From assembly GCF_016767175.1 (NCBI RefSeq), contig NZ_CP068564.1, forward strand, positions 248,001 through 312,000: a DNA stretch of 64,000 nucleotides. Direction: 5' to 3'. The DNA comes from Keratinibaculum paraultunense. Lineage in GTDB: Bacteria > Bacillota > Clostridia > Tissierellales > Tepidimicrobiaceae. A program made the position numbers and the translations under genes. Of this stretch, positions 36,980-48,855 are shown one piece after another. The notes beneath the pieces were generated by a model. That model saw only the letters and a list, made by a program, of their open reading frames with translations, did not search any database and was not told the DNA's origin. Each line of letters opens with the position of its first letter. The first letter of the stretch is position 1.

Positions 36980-37480
36980 TTGGAGGACTTAAATGTAAAT
37001 GGAACGTTAATATGGTATTACTATATCTGTAAAAGAGAAGTTTGGCTTATGGCTCGAAATATTGTTCCTGATCAAGATAATATAAATATAGATATAGGAC
37101 GTTTTATTCATGAAACTTCTTTCCAAAGAAAAAGAAAAGAAATTTCCATTGGTAATGTTAAAGTAGATTTAATTGATAAAAAAGGTGAATATTTGATGAT
37201 TGGAGAAATAAAAAAGACTTCAAAATTTGTAGAAAGTTCAAGAATGCAATTAGCTTATTATCTATTGGAACTTAAAAGACATGGTTTAAAAGGAAAAGGG
37301 GTACTTACCTTTCCTAAAGAAAGAAAACGTGAGATAATAGAGCTTAATGATGAACTTATAGAAGAGTTAGAAAAGGTAGAAAAAGATATTTTAAGAATAT
37401 GCTATGAGTCTTATCCTCCAAAACCTGTAAAAATAAATATGTGTAAGAATTGTGCATACAATGAATTTTGTTGGTCATAA
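36980..37480 (+). CDS. cas4: Cas4 exonuclease (adaptation)
   Basis: The 166-residue RecB-like nuclease starts at TTG 36980, 5-6 bases after AGAGGTGA. Cys residues in YICKREVW and three in CKNCAYNEFC would hold the 4Fe-4S cluster. The nuclease core runs through GRFIHETSF, VDLIDKKGEY and GEIKKT. Cas4 trims pre-spacers and helps select the PAM. It lies 10 bases after cas3 and 17 bases before cas1. Confidence 0.9.
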   Translation: MEDLNVNGTLIWYYYICKREVWLMARNIVPDQDNINIDIGRFIHETSFQRKRKEISIGNVKVDLIDKKGEYLMIGEIKKTSKFVESSRMQLAYYLLELKRHGLKGKGVLTFPKERKREIIELNDELIEELEKVEKDILRICYESYPPKPVKINMCKNCAYNEFCWS

Positions 37481-37497
37481 AAAGGAGTGATAAGATT

Positions 37498-38490
37498 ATG
37501 AAAAAAACTTTATATATTTTTAATGATGGAGAAATAAAAAGAAAGGACAATACTATTTATTTTGAAACGGATAAAAACAAAAGATATATTCCCATAGAAG
37601 ATATAAGCGATATTTTTGTATTTGGTGAATTAACTTTAAATAAAAGTTTTTTAACATATATATCTCAAAAAGAGATACTTATGCATTTTTTCAACTATTA
37701 CGGTTATTATTCAGGAACTTACTATCCAAGAGAACATTTAAATTCTGGGTATATGATACTTATGCAAGCAGAGCATTATTTAGATGAAAATAAAAGGATG
37801 ATTATTGCTAGTAAATTTGTAGATGGAAGTAGTCAAAATATGCTCAATGTAATTAGATACTACAAAAATAGAGGGAAAGATCTAGAGGATATTGAAAATG
37901 CAATAGTATCCTTACAAGAGAAAATACCAGATTGTGAGGATACTAATCATCTAATGGCTATTGAAGGAAACATGAGGGATATGTATTATAAGGCTTTTGA
38001 TGAAATAATAGATGATGAAGATTTTACATTTGAAAAAAGAACTAGAAGGCCACCAAAAAATGAGTTGAATGCATTAATAAGTTTTGGAAATTCCTTACTA
38101 TATGTTTTGGTTCTAAGTGAAATATATAAAACCCATATAGATCCTAGAATAGGCTATTTACATACAACAAATTTTAGAAGATTTACATTAAATTTAGATG
38201 TGGCAGAAATTTTCAAACCTATTATTATAGATAGAATTATTTTTACTTTAATAAGAAAAAATATGATAACAAAAGATGATTTTGAACCTGATATGGGCGG
38301 TATATTATTAAAGGAAAAAGGGAAAAAGACTTTTGTGGAGCAATTTGATAAAAAACTGGTTTCCACTATAAAACATAAAGAATTAGGTAGAAATGTATCC
38401 TATAGACGATTAATAAGAATGGAATTATATAAGTTAGAAAAGCATTTAATCGGAGAAGAAAAGTATGAACCTTATATATCAAGATGGTAA
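37498..38490 (+). CDS. cas1: Cas1 integrase
   Basis: ATG 37498 lies 10 bases after AAAGGAGTG; the open frame extends back to 37468 into cas4 but without a site. The 330-residue protein is a full-length Cas1 (ISDIFVFGELTLNKSFLTYIS, EGNMRDMYYKAF with a metal-binding Glu, GYLHTTNFRRFTLNLDVAEIFKP with His and the second Glu). With Cas2 it inserts new spacers at the leader end. All metal ligands are visible. Confidence 0.93.
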   Translation: MKKTLYIFNDGEIKRKDNTIYFETDKNKRYIPIEDISDIFVFGELTLNKSFLTYISQKEILMHFFNYYGYYSGTYYPREHLNSGYMILMQAEHYLDENKRMIIASKFVDGSSQNMLNVIRYYKNRGKDLEDIENAIVSLQEKIPDCEDTNHLMAIEGNMRDMYYKAFDEIIDDEDFTFEKRTRRPPKNELNALISFGNSLLYVLVLSEIYKTHIDPRIGYLHTTNFRRFTLNLDVAEIFKPIIIDRIIFTLIRKNMITKDDFEPDMGGILLKEKGKKTFVEQFDKKLVSTIKHKELGRNVSYRRLIRMELYKLEKHLIGEEKYEPYISRW

Positions 38491-38502
38491 TGGGTGATAT
38501 AT

Positions 38503-38766
38503 GTGTTTGTTATTTTAGTTTATGATATAGAAGTAAAAAGAGTTGCAAAAGTTTTAAAGACTTGCAGAAAATATTTATATTGGGTTCAAAACTCAGTATT
38601 TGAAGGGGAAATATCTGAAGCTAATTTGACAAAATTAAAACTTGAATTAAAATCAATAATAGATGAAGAAAAGGATTCTGTAATAATATATTCTTTTAGA
38701 ACTACTAAATATTCAAATGCGGAAATAATGGGTATAAAAAAAGGTGGAGAGGATAACTTCTTATAA
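38503..38766 (+). CDS. cas2: Cas2 (adaptation)
   Basis: GTG 38503 (giving MFVILVYDIEVKRVAKVLK, 87 residues) is at good spacing from GGGTGA. GTG 38494 would add three residues but overlaps that site. The ferredoxin-like Cas2 fold and the conserved Asp in VYDI are present, with CRKYLYWVQNSVFEGE typical of type I-B. It is the last cas gene and ends 485 bases before the first repeat. Confidence 0.9.
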   Translation: MFVILVYDIEVKRVAKVLKTCRKYLYWVQNSVFEGEISEANLTKLKLELKSIIDEEKDSVIIYSFRTTKYSNAEIMGIKKGGEDNFL

Positions 38767-39251
38767 TATTTAGTTTACCTGTATAAATATACGATTTTGT
38801 CGTCGATCTAAAATAAATTCAGCCACTATATCATATAGCATGGAAATCCTTGAAAATACCATATTAGCAAGTTTTTAAATAAAAAATTTTTAATGTATTA
38901 AAATATAAAAGAATATATATATTTTAAATTATATCTTGTCATAATGGTGTATTAACAATTTATAAAGCTTATTACATGAAGGTATTTACTAGGACATATC
39001 AGGTTTATATGGAATATAGGCAAATATAATTAATATACTAAGAAAAGATATTGAAATGAATAAATATAAATTTGTGTCGTCGACCTTAGGTAATGCAAAA
39101 ACCCCTGGAGATCGACGACATTTTATTTTTTGGAACAAATGTGTAAATTCCAATAGGTTTGCAGGAAAAGAAAGATAAATGTATTGTGAAAATCACAAAT
39201 TTTTTGATTTGACAAAAAATGAAAAATGTAGTAATATCAATATGTAGGATG
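38767..39251 (+). promoter_or_regulatory. CRISPR leader
   Basis: This AT-rich non-coding stretch between cas2 and the array holds an inverted repeat TGTCGTCGA (39075-39083)/TCGACGACA (39112-39120) around CCTTAGGTAATGCAAAAACC, then a T-rich run. A half-copy, TGTCGTCGATCT, lies at 38798-38809 just after cas2. No ORF of note is present. The last ~45 bases carry the array promoter. The hairpin is the likely docking element for the adaptation machinery, though it could also terminate the cas transcript. Confidence 0.75.
39209..39237 (+). promoter_or_regulatory. Pre-crRNA promoter
   Basis: TTGACA (39209-39214), exactly 17 bases, TAATAT (39232-39237). The predicted start (about 39244) is only some 8 bases before the first repeat, so nearly the whole transcript is repeat-spacer RNA. 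Confidence 0.75.
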
Positions 39252-42200
39252 GTTTATAGTCTACCTATAAGGAATTGAAACCTCGGATTGAAGTAGCTTT
39301 TCTACTTCGTCTTGAGTGGTTTATAGTCTACCTATAAGGAATTGAAACCTTTTGCCATTTTGCCCATTTTGCTACTTTTTCTGGTACGTTTATAGTCTAC
39401 CTATAAGGAATTGAAACATTGGTTATCTAGAATTTTTAATACTATAGCTGATTTGTTTATAGTCTACCTATAAGGAATTGAAACAAAAAATACTGAAAAA
39501 AACAATACACGCATACCTGAAGTTTATAGTCTACCTATAAGGAATTGAAACGATGTTACAGCAGAAATTCAATTTGGGGAGGGAATATAGTTTATAGTCT
39601 ACCTATAAGGAATTGAAACTATAGTCTAAAATCATTGCTATAATAAGTATTTGTAGTGTTTATAGTCTACCTATAAGGAATTGAAACAAAACAAAAAACG
39701 TGTTTTTAAAATCTCCACCTTGACACGTTTATAGTCTACCTATAAGGAATTGAAACCCGCCTGGCTGGGTACCAGTCAACCATGTTTCAGGACACAGTTT
39801 ATAGTCTACCTATAAGGAATTGAAACATGGATCATTGTCTGGGTCATCCACACTGTAATCAATGTTTATAGTCTACCTATAAGGAATTGAAACTGAATGT
39901 GTGGAAATGATAGAGAATTGGAGGAAGTCAGGTTTATAGTCTACCTATAAGGAATTGAAACATGGAGGAATATCAAATATACCTATAGGTGATGAAGAGT
40001 TTATAGTCTACCTATAAGGAATTGAAACATGAAATACACAGAGAAGTTAGGTTTAAAGAAACCCGGTTTATAGTCTACCTATAAGGAATTGAAACATATT
40101 GACATTTTTTGCTGCACTAATGGTTATTTCTCCAGTTTATAGTCTACCTATAAGGAATTGAAACTTAGCTCTTAAAATATATTTAAGTGTATCAAACATG
40201 GTTTATAGTCTACCTATAAGGAATTGAAACGCTGGAGATATAAAGCTGGTATCAAAGCAAACCATAGAGTTTATAGTCTACCTATAAGGAATTGAAACAA
40301 AGGAGTAAACCTTGATAGTGTAGTAATGGCTAAGGTGTTTATAGTCTACCTATAAGGAATTGAAACTAGCTGACAGAAAAATTAGTCCTGATGAAAATAT
40401 TGGTTTATAGTCTACCTATAAGGAATTGAAACCAGGATTCATGAGAAGAAGTTGGTATACAACTCCTACGTTTATAGTCTACCTATAAGGAATTGAAACC
40501 CACTGCAACACTGGCACCTAACATACAGATAAGCTGTTTATAGTCTACCTATAAGGAATTGAAACTCTACCCCGGACAGAAGTTGGTGATACCAGCATGA
40601 TGGAATGTTTATAGTCTACCTATAAGGAATTGAAACCTACATGGCCAATTGGTGCAATTCCGTAGCCTTTCCCCTGTTTATAGTCTACCTATAAGGAATT
40701 GAAACATGACGTACGTTGTATCTTCTAAGCCCCATCTTGTGCGTTTATAGTCTACCTATAAGGAATTGAAACCGGCTTTGGACCAGAGCGAATGGCCGGA
40801 AGGCGTGACAGGTTTATAGTCTACCTATAAGGAATTGAAACACATGGGAGAAGACAGTGTGCCCACATTGATAACCTCGTTTATAGTCTACCTATAAGGA
40901 ATTGAAACAACCTCACTACATTGCCATTTTTGATAATCAGGTCATGTTTATAGTCTACCTATAAGGAATTGAAACTAATTATTCTTAAAATACCAGCTTA
41001 ATCCCCCACTGTTTATAGTCTACCTATAAGGAATTGAAACATTCATTTTTCAGTAATTTTTTTATATTTGTTTTGGAGTTTATAGTCTACCTATAAGGAA
41101 TTGAAACATATACCATCTACAGAAAAAGCGTCACGTGCCATAAGGTTTATAGTCTACCTATAAGGAATTGAAACTTGATTGCTATATCCAGCCGGTAGAC
41201 AGCGTAGAAAAGTTTATAGTCTACCTATAAGGAATTGAAACTAGGGAGATGTCCAGAATGTGGTCATGATGTAATTGAAGTTTATAGTCTACCTATAAGG
41301 AATTGAAACATGGTCATGACTTTACTTTGTCTATAAGTTATTCCTGCGTTTATAGTCTACCTATAAGGAATTGAAACCTATAATGTATAAGTGGTAGATC
41401 TAGAATCAAAGTTTATAGTCTACCTATAAGGAATTGAAACTTGACGCAATCAATACAGTAAAAAATACTAGGTCATGGGTTTATAGTCTACCTATAAGGA
41501 ATTGAAACTGTAGAATATTCCATCTTCATCTTCTCCACCTATAGTTTATAGTCTACCTATAAGGAATTGAAACTGGGAATTGGCAGAAGATGTGTATTTC
41601 TCACCTTTTGTAGGTTTATAGTCTACCTATAAGGAATTGAAACTCAATAATTGATATGAATGAAAACGGGGTAAATGTTGGGTTTATAGTCTACCTATAA
41701 GGAATTGAAACACTTGTGCCATATTTAATTCCTTTACCGCCGCTTCTAGTTTATAGTCTACCTATAAGGAATTGAAACACTTTCATACCTTTTTTAAAGT
41801 TAATGTCTCTAGCTTTGTTTATAGTCTACCTATAAGGAATTGAAACGCACATAAAAACGCAAGAAAAGGTAAGACATGGTATAAGTTTATAGTCTACCTA
41901 TAAGGAATTGAAACCCTATTTTTTTGACGAAATTAACTTTACAATTCAATGAGTTTATAGTCTACCTATAAGGAATTGAAACAAGTTCTTGTATTATCTT
42001 TTGAGATAGTCATACTATCACGTTTATAGTCTACCTATAAGGAATTGAAACCAACATCCTTTCTATCCTTCTCAAACATTCTCTTATTGTTTATAGTCTA
42101 CCTATAAGGAATTGAAACATGCTGATGTGTTTGTATCAATTCATACTAATGCGTTTGTTTATAGTCTACCTATAAGGAATTGAAACTTTTTACATAAATG

Positions 42201-45200
42201 GCTGTAGGTTAGTAATTGCAATGGTTTATAGTCTACCTATAAGGAATTGAAACAAAAAAGAAAATGATGATACAAAATTTGCTTTGGCGGAAGTTTATAG
42301 TCTACCTATAAGGAATTGAAACACCATATCCAAAAACCTCTGCCAACCCATATCTAGGTTTATAGTCTACCTATAAGGAATTGAAACTCGGGCGTGTGGG
42401 TCGGCTGCAGGGTTCGCTTATTTGGTTTATAGTCTACCTATAAGGAATTGAAACGTAGGTTCATTCTCGAAAACTCAGCTACAAAGCACGTTTATAGTCT
42501 ACCTATAAGGAATTGAAACCTAACGGACCTATGCTTGCAATGGTAGGAGATAACCCTGTTTATAGTCTACCTATAAGGAATTGAAACCAGGAGAAAAAGT
42601 AGAAAATTATTTTATATCCACATCATGTTTATAGTCTACCTATAAGGAATTGAAACTGGTAAAACCAATACTTTCCAGTTCTCAAACTTTTAAAGTTTAT
42701 AGTCTACCTATAAGGAATTGAAACCTACTGAAACCATTAATATAACGCAAGCTGCTAATACGTTTATAGTCTACCTATAAGGAATTGAAACCAGATACAG
42801 GCTTGAGAGTCATGCATGGTTCATCTAGTTTATAGTCTACCTATAAGGAATTGAAACTTGGCTTTGCTGAGTTAATTACATCTATATCTATGGTGTTTAT
42901 AGTCTACCTATAAGGAATTGAAACGGTCTAGGTACTGTTTAAGATGACGTATTTCTGATTCGTTTATAGTCTACCTATAAGGAATTGAAACAACAATAGC
43001 AAATAAGCGAACCCCGCACTCGACCTACGTTTATAGTCTACCTATAAGGAATTGAAACGAGACACATAAGGCAGAAAGTGTGTATGAAGGTGCAGTTTAT
43101 AGTCTACCTATAAGGAATTGAAACTCTACACGAACACCATAAATTTTTTGCGCCGTTGGAGTAGTTTATAGTCTACCTATAAGGAATTGAAACCCGAGGT
43201 ACCTAGATATGCACCAATGTAGATTTTTCCGTTTATAGTCTACCTATAAGGAATTGAAACCAACATGAGACTTTTCTAAATTTTCAATGGTTCCAGGTTT
43301 ATAGTCTACCTATAAGGAATTGAAACTTTACATCGCCAAATTGTCCCATCCACCAGCCTCTAGTTTATAGTCTACCTATAAGGAATTGAAACGCACCATT
43401 TGATGAATTGAATATCCTTCAACAGAATTGTTTATAGTCTACCTATAAGGAATTGAAACAAGCTATAGGAAAAATATACACAATGATAACTGGAAGGTTT
43501 ATAGTCTACCTATAAGGAATTGAAACATCCTCCTCGCCAATAATTGGTACCTTGAGCATTTCTCGTTTATAGTCTACCTATAAGGAATTGAAACACATTT
43601 GCCCCGGTTGTGGGTGTTCAATTGAAGGAAGTTTATAGTCTACCTATAAGGAATTGAAACTAATATACCAAATATTGTATTCTGGAATGTAGACAGTTTA
43701 TAGTCTACCTATAAGGAATTGAAACAAAATCTTTCACTCATTATAAACCCTCCCTTTATAATTTGTTTATAGTCTACCTATAAGGAATTGAAACGAGTTA
43801 AAAAAAGAACTAAAAGAGAAGTATACAGAAAGTTTATAGTCTACCTATAAGGAATTGAAACTAAAAAAATAAGGTAGTTTTTGCTAGAGATTTTGTTGGT
43901 TTATAGTCTACCTATAAGGAATTGAAACGATTAAGAACACCATCAGAAATATCATATTCAAAAAGTTTATAGTCTACCTATAAGGAATTGAAACAAACTG
44001 CCTCCTCTAATTCTGTTAATTCGATAAATCTGTTTATAGTCTACCTATAAGGAATTGAAACTATATTACACATTACCACTTAGTAGTGAATTATTTGAAG
44101 TTTATAGTCTACCTATAAGGAATTGAAACGAGAAAATACCATATACACCGGATAGTTGTTTCATTAGTTTATAGTCTACCTATAAGGAATTGAAACCGAT
44201 TGGGCAAATAAAAGAATTGACGCCCCAGAAAAAGTTTATAGTCTACCTATAAGGAATTGAAACTTGCAACGGTAATTGAAAGGGCAGCAGATGTTTCACT
44301 GTTTATAGTCTACCTATAAGGAATTGAAACATAATAGGGAATTTAAATAAGTAGCCGGAAGTATGGAGGTTATAGTCTACCTATAAGGAATTGAAACATC
44401 CTTCCGCTGCCATAGATCTTATCTGCCCTATAGGTTTATAGTCTACCTATAAGGAATTGAAACGGGAAGACTGGCGTACAACATAAAGCAGGCGGTTGGA
44501 GTTTATAGTCTACCTATAAGGAATTGAAACTTTCTGTAGCCTTCAATGTATCACCCCCTTCCTCTCCCGTTTATAGTCTACCTATAAGGAATTGAAACTT
44601 TCGACTTGACAATATATCACAAATATCGCAAACTTGTTTATAGTCTACCTATAAGGAATTGAAACGCATATCTATTTCACTCATAAGCATAGATACCATC
44701 AATGGTTTATAGTCTACCTATAAGGAATTGAAACATTTTAGTCCCGCCTCTAGGTTGGTATTCTCTATTATCGTTTATAGTCTACCTATAAGGAATTGAA
44801 ACAAAGTATTTTCTGAAAGCGAAAAAATCTATATCACCGTTTATAGTCTACCTATAAGGAATTGAAACTTTTTAGCTTTTTTAATGTTTAAAAGTTCTAA
44901 TCCTGTTTATAGTCTACCTATAAGGAATTGAAACTTATACCAATGCAACCAGATTAATAACTAAAAACAGAGTTTATAGTCTACCTATAAGGAATTGAAA
45001 CATTCTCCTTCTATGAAAATGACAACAACCGGGAAGAAGTTTATAGTCTACCTATAAGGAATTGAAACAATAAAAAGGAGGTGTGTTAAATTGGTTGAAA
45101 GACATGTTTATAGTCTACCTATAAGGAATTGAAACTACACTAGATGAAGTGCCAAAATTGTTCAACTTAAAAGTTTATAGTCTACCTATAAGGAATTGAA

Positions 45201-46333
45201 ACAGGAAAATTGGCTCATATCCTACCAATGAGAATGAGTTTATAGTCTACCTATAAGGAATTGAAACTTTCCCATAGACAATATATTCCGTAAAATAAAA
45301 AAGAGTTTATAGTCTACCTATAAGGAATTGAAACTTGTACAATCTTACTTCCTCTATTTCCTCATCTGTGTTTATAGTCTACCTATAAGGAATTGAAACG
45401 TGAATGAATATCATGGAGTGAGGTTAGAAAACCTGTTTATAGTCTACCTATAAGGAATTGAAACTAGATAATAGGAATGAATTGTCTATTGAAGATATTG
45501 GTTTATAGTCTACCTATAAGGAATTGAAACCTTCCACTATATACATTACCATTGTTATCTACAGCAAGTTTATAGTCTACCTATAAGGAATTGAAACATT
45601 ATATGTGCTAATATGATAGTAAGCAGAAATGTAAGTTTATAGTCTACCTATAAGGAATTGAAACTGGCAGACTTGGCTAGTATATTAGGCTTGGAAGTGG
45701 GGTTTATAGTCTACCTATAAGGAATTGAAACACTTACCATTTCATGTAGTTTTAATTTAGTATCTTTGTTTATAGTCTACCTATAAGGAATTGAAACTGT
45801 ATTTGAAGTTGATGAAATTATAGAAATAGAAGAAATGTTTATAGTCTACCTATAAGGAATTGAAACAAGGTATCAGATGGAGGGTTTGAATGGAGAAATG
45901 CTAGTTTATAGTCTACCTATAAGGAATTGAAACTATTTGGATTTTTGAATTGAATTTTACTTTCTTTTAGTTTATAGTCTACCTATAAGGAATTGAAACT
46001 AGTGTATGGGAAAATTACGGAAAGTGTAGAATCTGTTTATAGTCTACCTATAAGGAATTGAAACACATGAATATAGAGGAATTAAAATTAAGTGATGTTG
46101 TGTTTATAGTCTACCTATAAGGAATTGAAACGATCATGACAATGCAAACCGTGAAAGCATAGTTATCTGTTTATAGTCTACCTATAAGGAATTGAAACTA
46201 GGAAGGTGATAAAGTGAAGAAGTCTTATTATGCAGTGTTTATAGTCTACCTATAAGGAATTGAAACCTCCAGTTAGTAAATCTTTAGCATCTCCCATTTT
46301 TTGGTTTATAGTCTACCTATAAGGAATTGAAAC

Positions 46334-46778
46334 ATATTAGGCCTAAGTATCAAAGGGAATTTATTTATAAGTTTATAGTCTACCTATAAGGAATTGAAAC
46401 TACTACTACAGAGGCCCCAAATGGCTCTAATTTGACTGAGTTTATAGTCTACCTATAAGGAATTGAAACCTACAAAAATAGTAGTAAAAGAGGATGGAGA
46501 GATTATTGTTTATAGTCTACCTATAAGGAATTGAAACAGCTAACTGGCTTGTTGTTGTTCATGTTTTGAACATCTGTTTATAGTCTACCTATAAGGAATT
46601 GAAACTAGAAGGAATATCAGCAGGATCCTAGTAACAGGTGTGGGTTTATAGTCTACCTATAAGGAATTGAAACTGGAATAATTCCTCTTTCGATACCTCG
46701 TCCAAGGTGGGTTTATAGTCTACCTATAAGGAATTGAAACCTCTAGCTTCCATATCTTCTATTATTTCTATATAAGTT
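46334..46778 (+). repeat. Duplicated spacer block, copy 1
   Basis: Seven spacers in the order A-B-C-D-F-G-H. A begins ATATTAGGCC, B TACTACTACA, C CTACAAAAAT, D AGCTAACTGG, F TAGAAGGAAT, G TGGAATAATT and H CTCTAGCTTC. All except B recur in copy 2. Confidence 0.9.
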
Positions 46779-47982
46779 GTTTATAGTCTACCTATAAGGA
46801 ATTGAAACCAGGAACATAGGCAATTTCTCAAAGTTTCCGTTATTTCGTTTATAGTCTACCTATAAGGAATTGAAACTCCTAGCCTTCTATTCCTGTTCCT
46901 ACTTCTAGCACTGGTTTATAGTCTACCTATAAGGAATTGAAACTCCTGTTCTATTCTATCAAGCCTTTTACCATGTTCCTTGTTTATAGTCTACCTATAA
47001 GGAATTGAAACCTAATAGTATAGGAGGTGGCAGGATGGTAATAAAAATGTTTATAGTCTACCTATAAGGAATTGAAACTCTAGATTGCAGCCTGCTCTTT
47101 TTTCTAGTTCTTCATAGTTTATAGTCTACCTATAAGGAATTGAAACACAAATATAATAGCTAAAGCTGTAGGCGTATCAATGTTTATAGTCTACCTATAA
47201 GGAATTGAAACCTAATACATGCATTTTATAGTTTGGATTAATTTTGCTGTTTATAGTCTACCTATAAGGAATTGAAACAAAATATGGAAGTACGTGTTAC
47301 AAAATCATTAGCAAAGTTTATAGTCTACCTATAAGGAATTGAAACTCATAGCTGGGGCTTTGCAAAGTGATACGCTCCAATAGTTTATAGTCTACCTATA
47401 AGGAATTGAAACAGTGGAACTCTATCTACTTTAAAATTAAATCTTCCTCCGTTTATAGTCTACCTATAAGGAATTGAAACACTGTAATTAAACCAAATAT
47501 TAATGACAGGGTGGCGTTTATAGTCTACCTATAAGGAATTGAAACGAAGCAAAAGAAACACTAGACAAAGTAAAAGAAGCTTGTTTATAGTCTACCTATA
47601 AGGAATTGAAACTCAAACATTTGAGAAAGGTCAAGAAACAAAGAAACGTTTATAGTCTACCTATAAGGAATTGAAACTCCCTAACTTCTTGTAAGTCTCT
47701 CCAAAACTATCTCCGTTTATAGTCTACCTATAAGGAATTGAAACAGTGCTTTTGGAAGTGGATTTTTGAAAGCTAGTGCTGTTTATAGTCTACCTATAAG
47801 GAATTGAAACCACCTCCTTGTGTTTCCATTTTGAAACCTCTCAATTAGTTTATAGTCTACCTATAAGGAATTGAAACCAAAAACGGGGAATAAGTTAATT
47901 TATAGTAAGTATAGGTTTATAGTCTACCTATAAGGAATTGAAACTAGGTCTTCCTATTTCGTCCCTCAACGCTTGCAATTTA

Positions 47983-48411
47983 GTTGATAGTCTACCTATA
48001 AGGAATTGAAACAACTACCTCTTGGACAATAAATTTAGGTCTAAGTCTAAGTTGATAGTCTACCTATAAGGAATTGAAACTGGCAAAAAGGTGAGACGAC
48101 TAAAATTAATACTCCGTTGATAGTCTACCTATAAGGAATTGAAACACGATGCCATGAAAGATAGCCAAGATGGAAAGGTTAGGTTGATAGTCTACCTATA
48201 AGGAATTGAAACATTCTTGGTTGCCGAATTTAAAGGCAGGGTGCTTTTTGTTGATAGTCTACCTATAAGGAATTGAAACCAAAAAATCCAGGTTCAGTAG
48301 GGTGATCTATAAATTTGTTGATAGTCTACCTATAAGGAATTGAAACTATAAAAACAAAAGAACTTCCTCCATTTATTGAAGGTTGATAGTCTACCTATAA
48401 GGAATTGAAAC
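47983..48411 (+). repeat. Run of seven variant repeats (T4 to G)
   Basis: Repeats starting at 47983, 48051, 48116, 48183, 48250, 48317 and 48382 all begin GTTGATAG instead of GTTTATAG, with the rest unchanged. Repeats on both sides are standard. Confidence 0.92.
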
Positions 48412-48855
48412 ATATTAGGCCTAAGTATCAAAGGGAATTTATTTATAAGTTTATAGTCTACCTATAAGGAATTGAAACCTACAAAAATAGTAGTAAAAGA
48501 GGATGGAGAGATTATTGTTTATAGTCTACCTATAAGGAATTGAAACAGCTAACTGGCTTGTTGTTGTTCATGTTTTGAACATCTGTTTATAGTCTACCTA
48601 TAAGGAATTGAAACAAAATAAACCACCTATGGATAAGTGGAAGTACTTCAAAGTTTATAGTCTACCTATAAGGAATTGAAACTAGAAGGAATATCAGCAG
48701 GATCCTAGTAACAGGTGTGGGTTTATAGTCTACCTATAAGGAATTGAAACTGGAATAATTCCTCTTTCGATACCTCGTCCAAGGTGGGTTTATAGTCTAC
48801 CTATAAGGAATTGAAACCTCTAGCTTCCATATCTTCTATTATTTCTATATAAGTT
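48412..48855 (+). repeat. Duplicated spacer block, copy 2
   Basis: Spacers A-C-D-E-F-G-H, identical by eye to copy 1 for the six shared ones. B is missing, and E (begins AAAATAAACC, 48615-48652) is present only here. The block starts immediately after the last variant repeat. Confidence 0.9.

Noticed and set aside
39075-39131. Leader hairpin with T-rich tail as an ordinary terminator of the cas operon
   Set aside because: It is over 300 bases past cas2, has a 28-base loop and is similar to the segment before cas6; I keep termination only as a secondary possibility.
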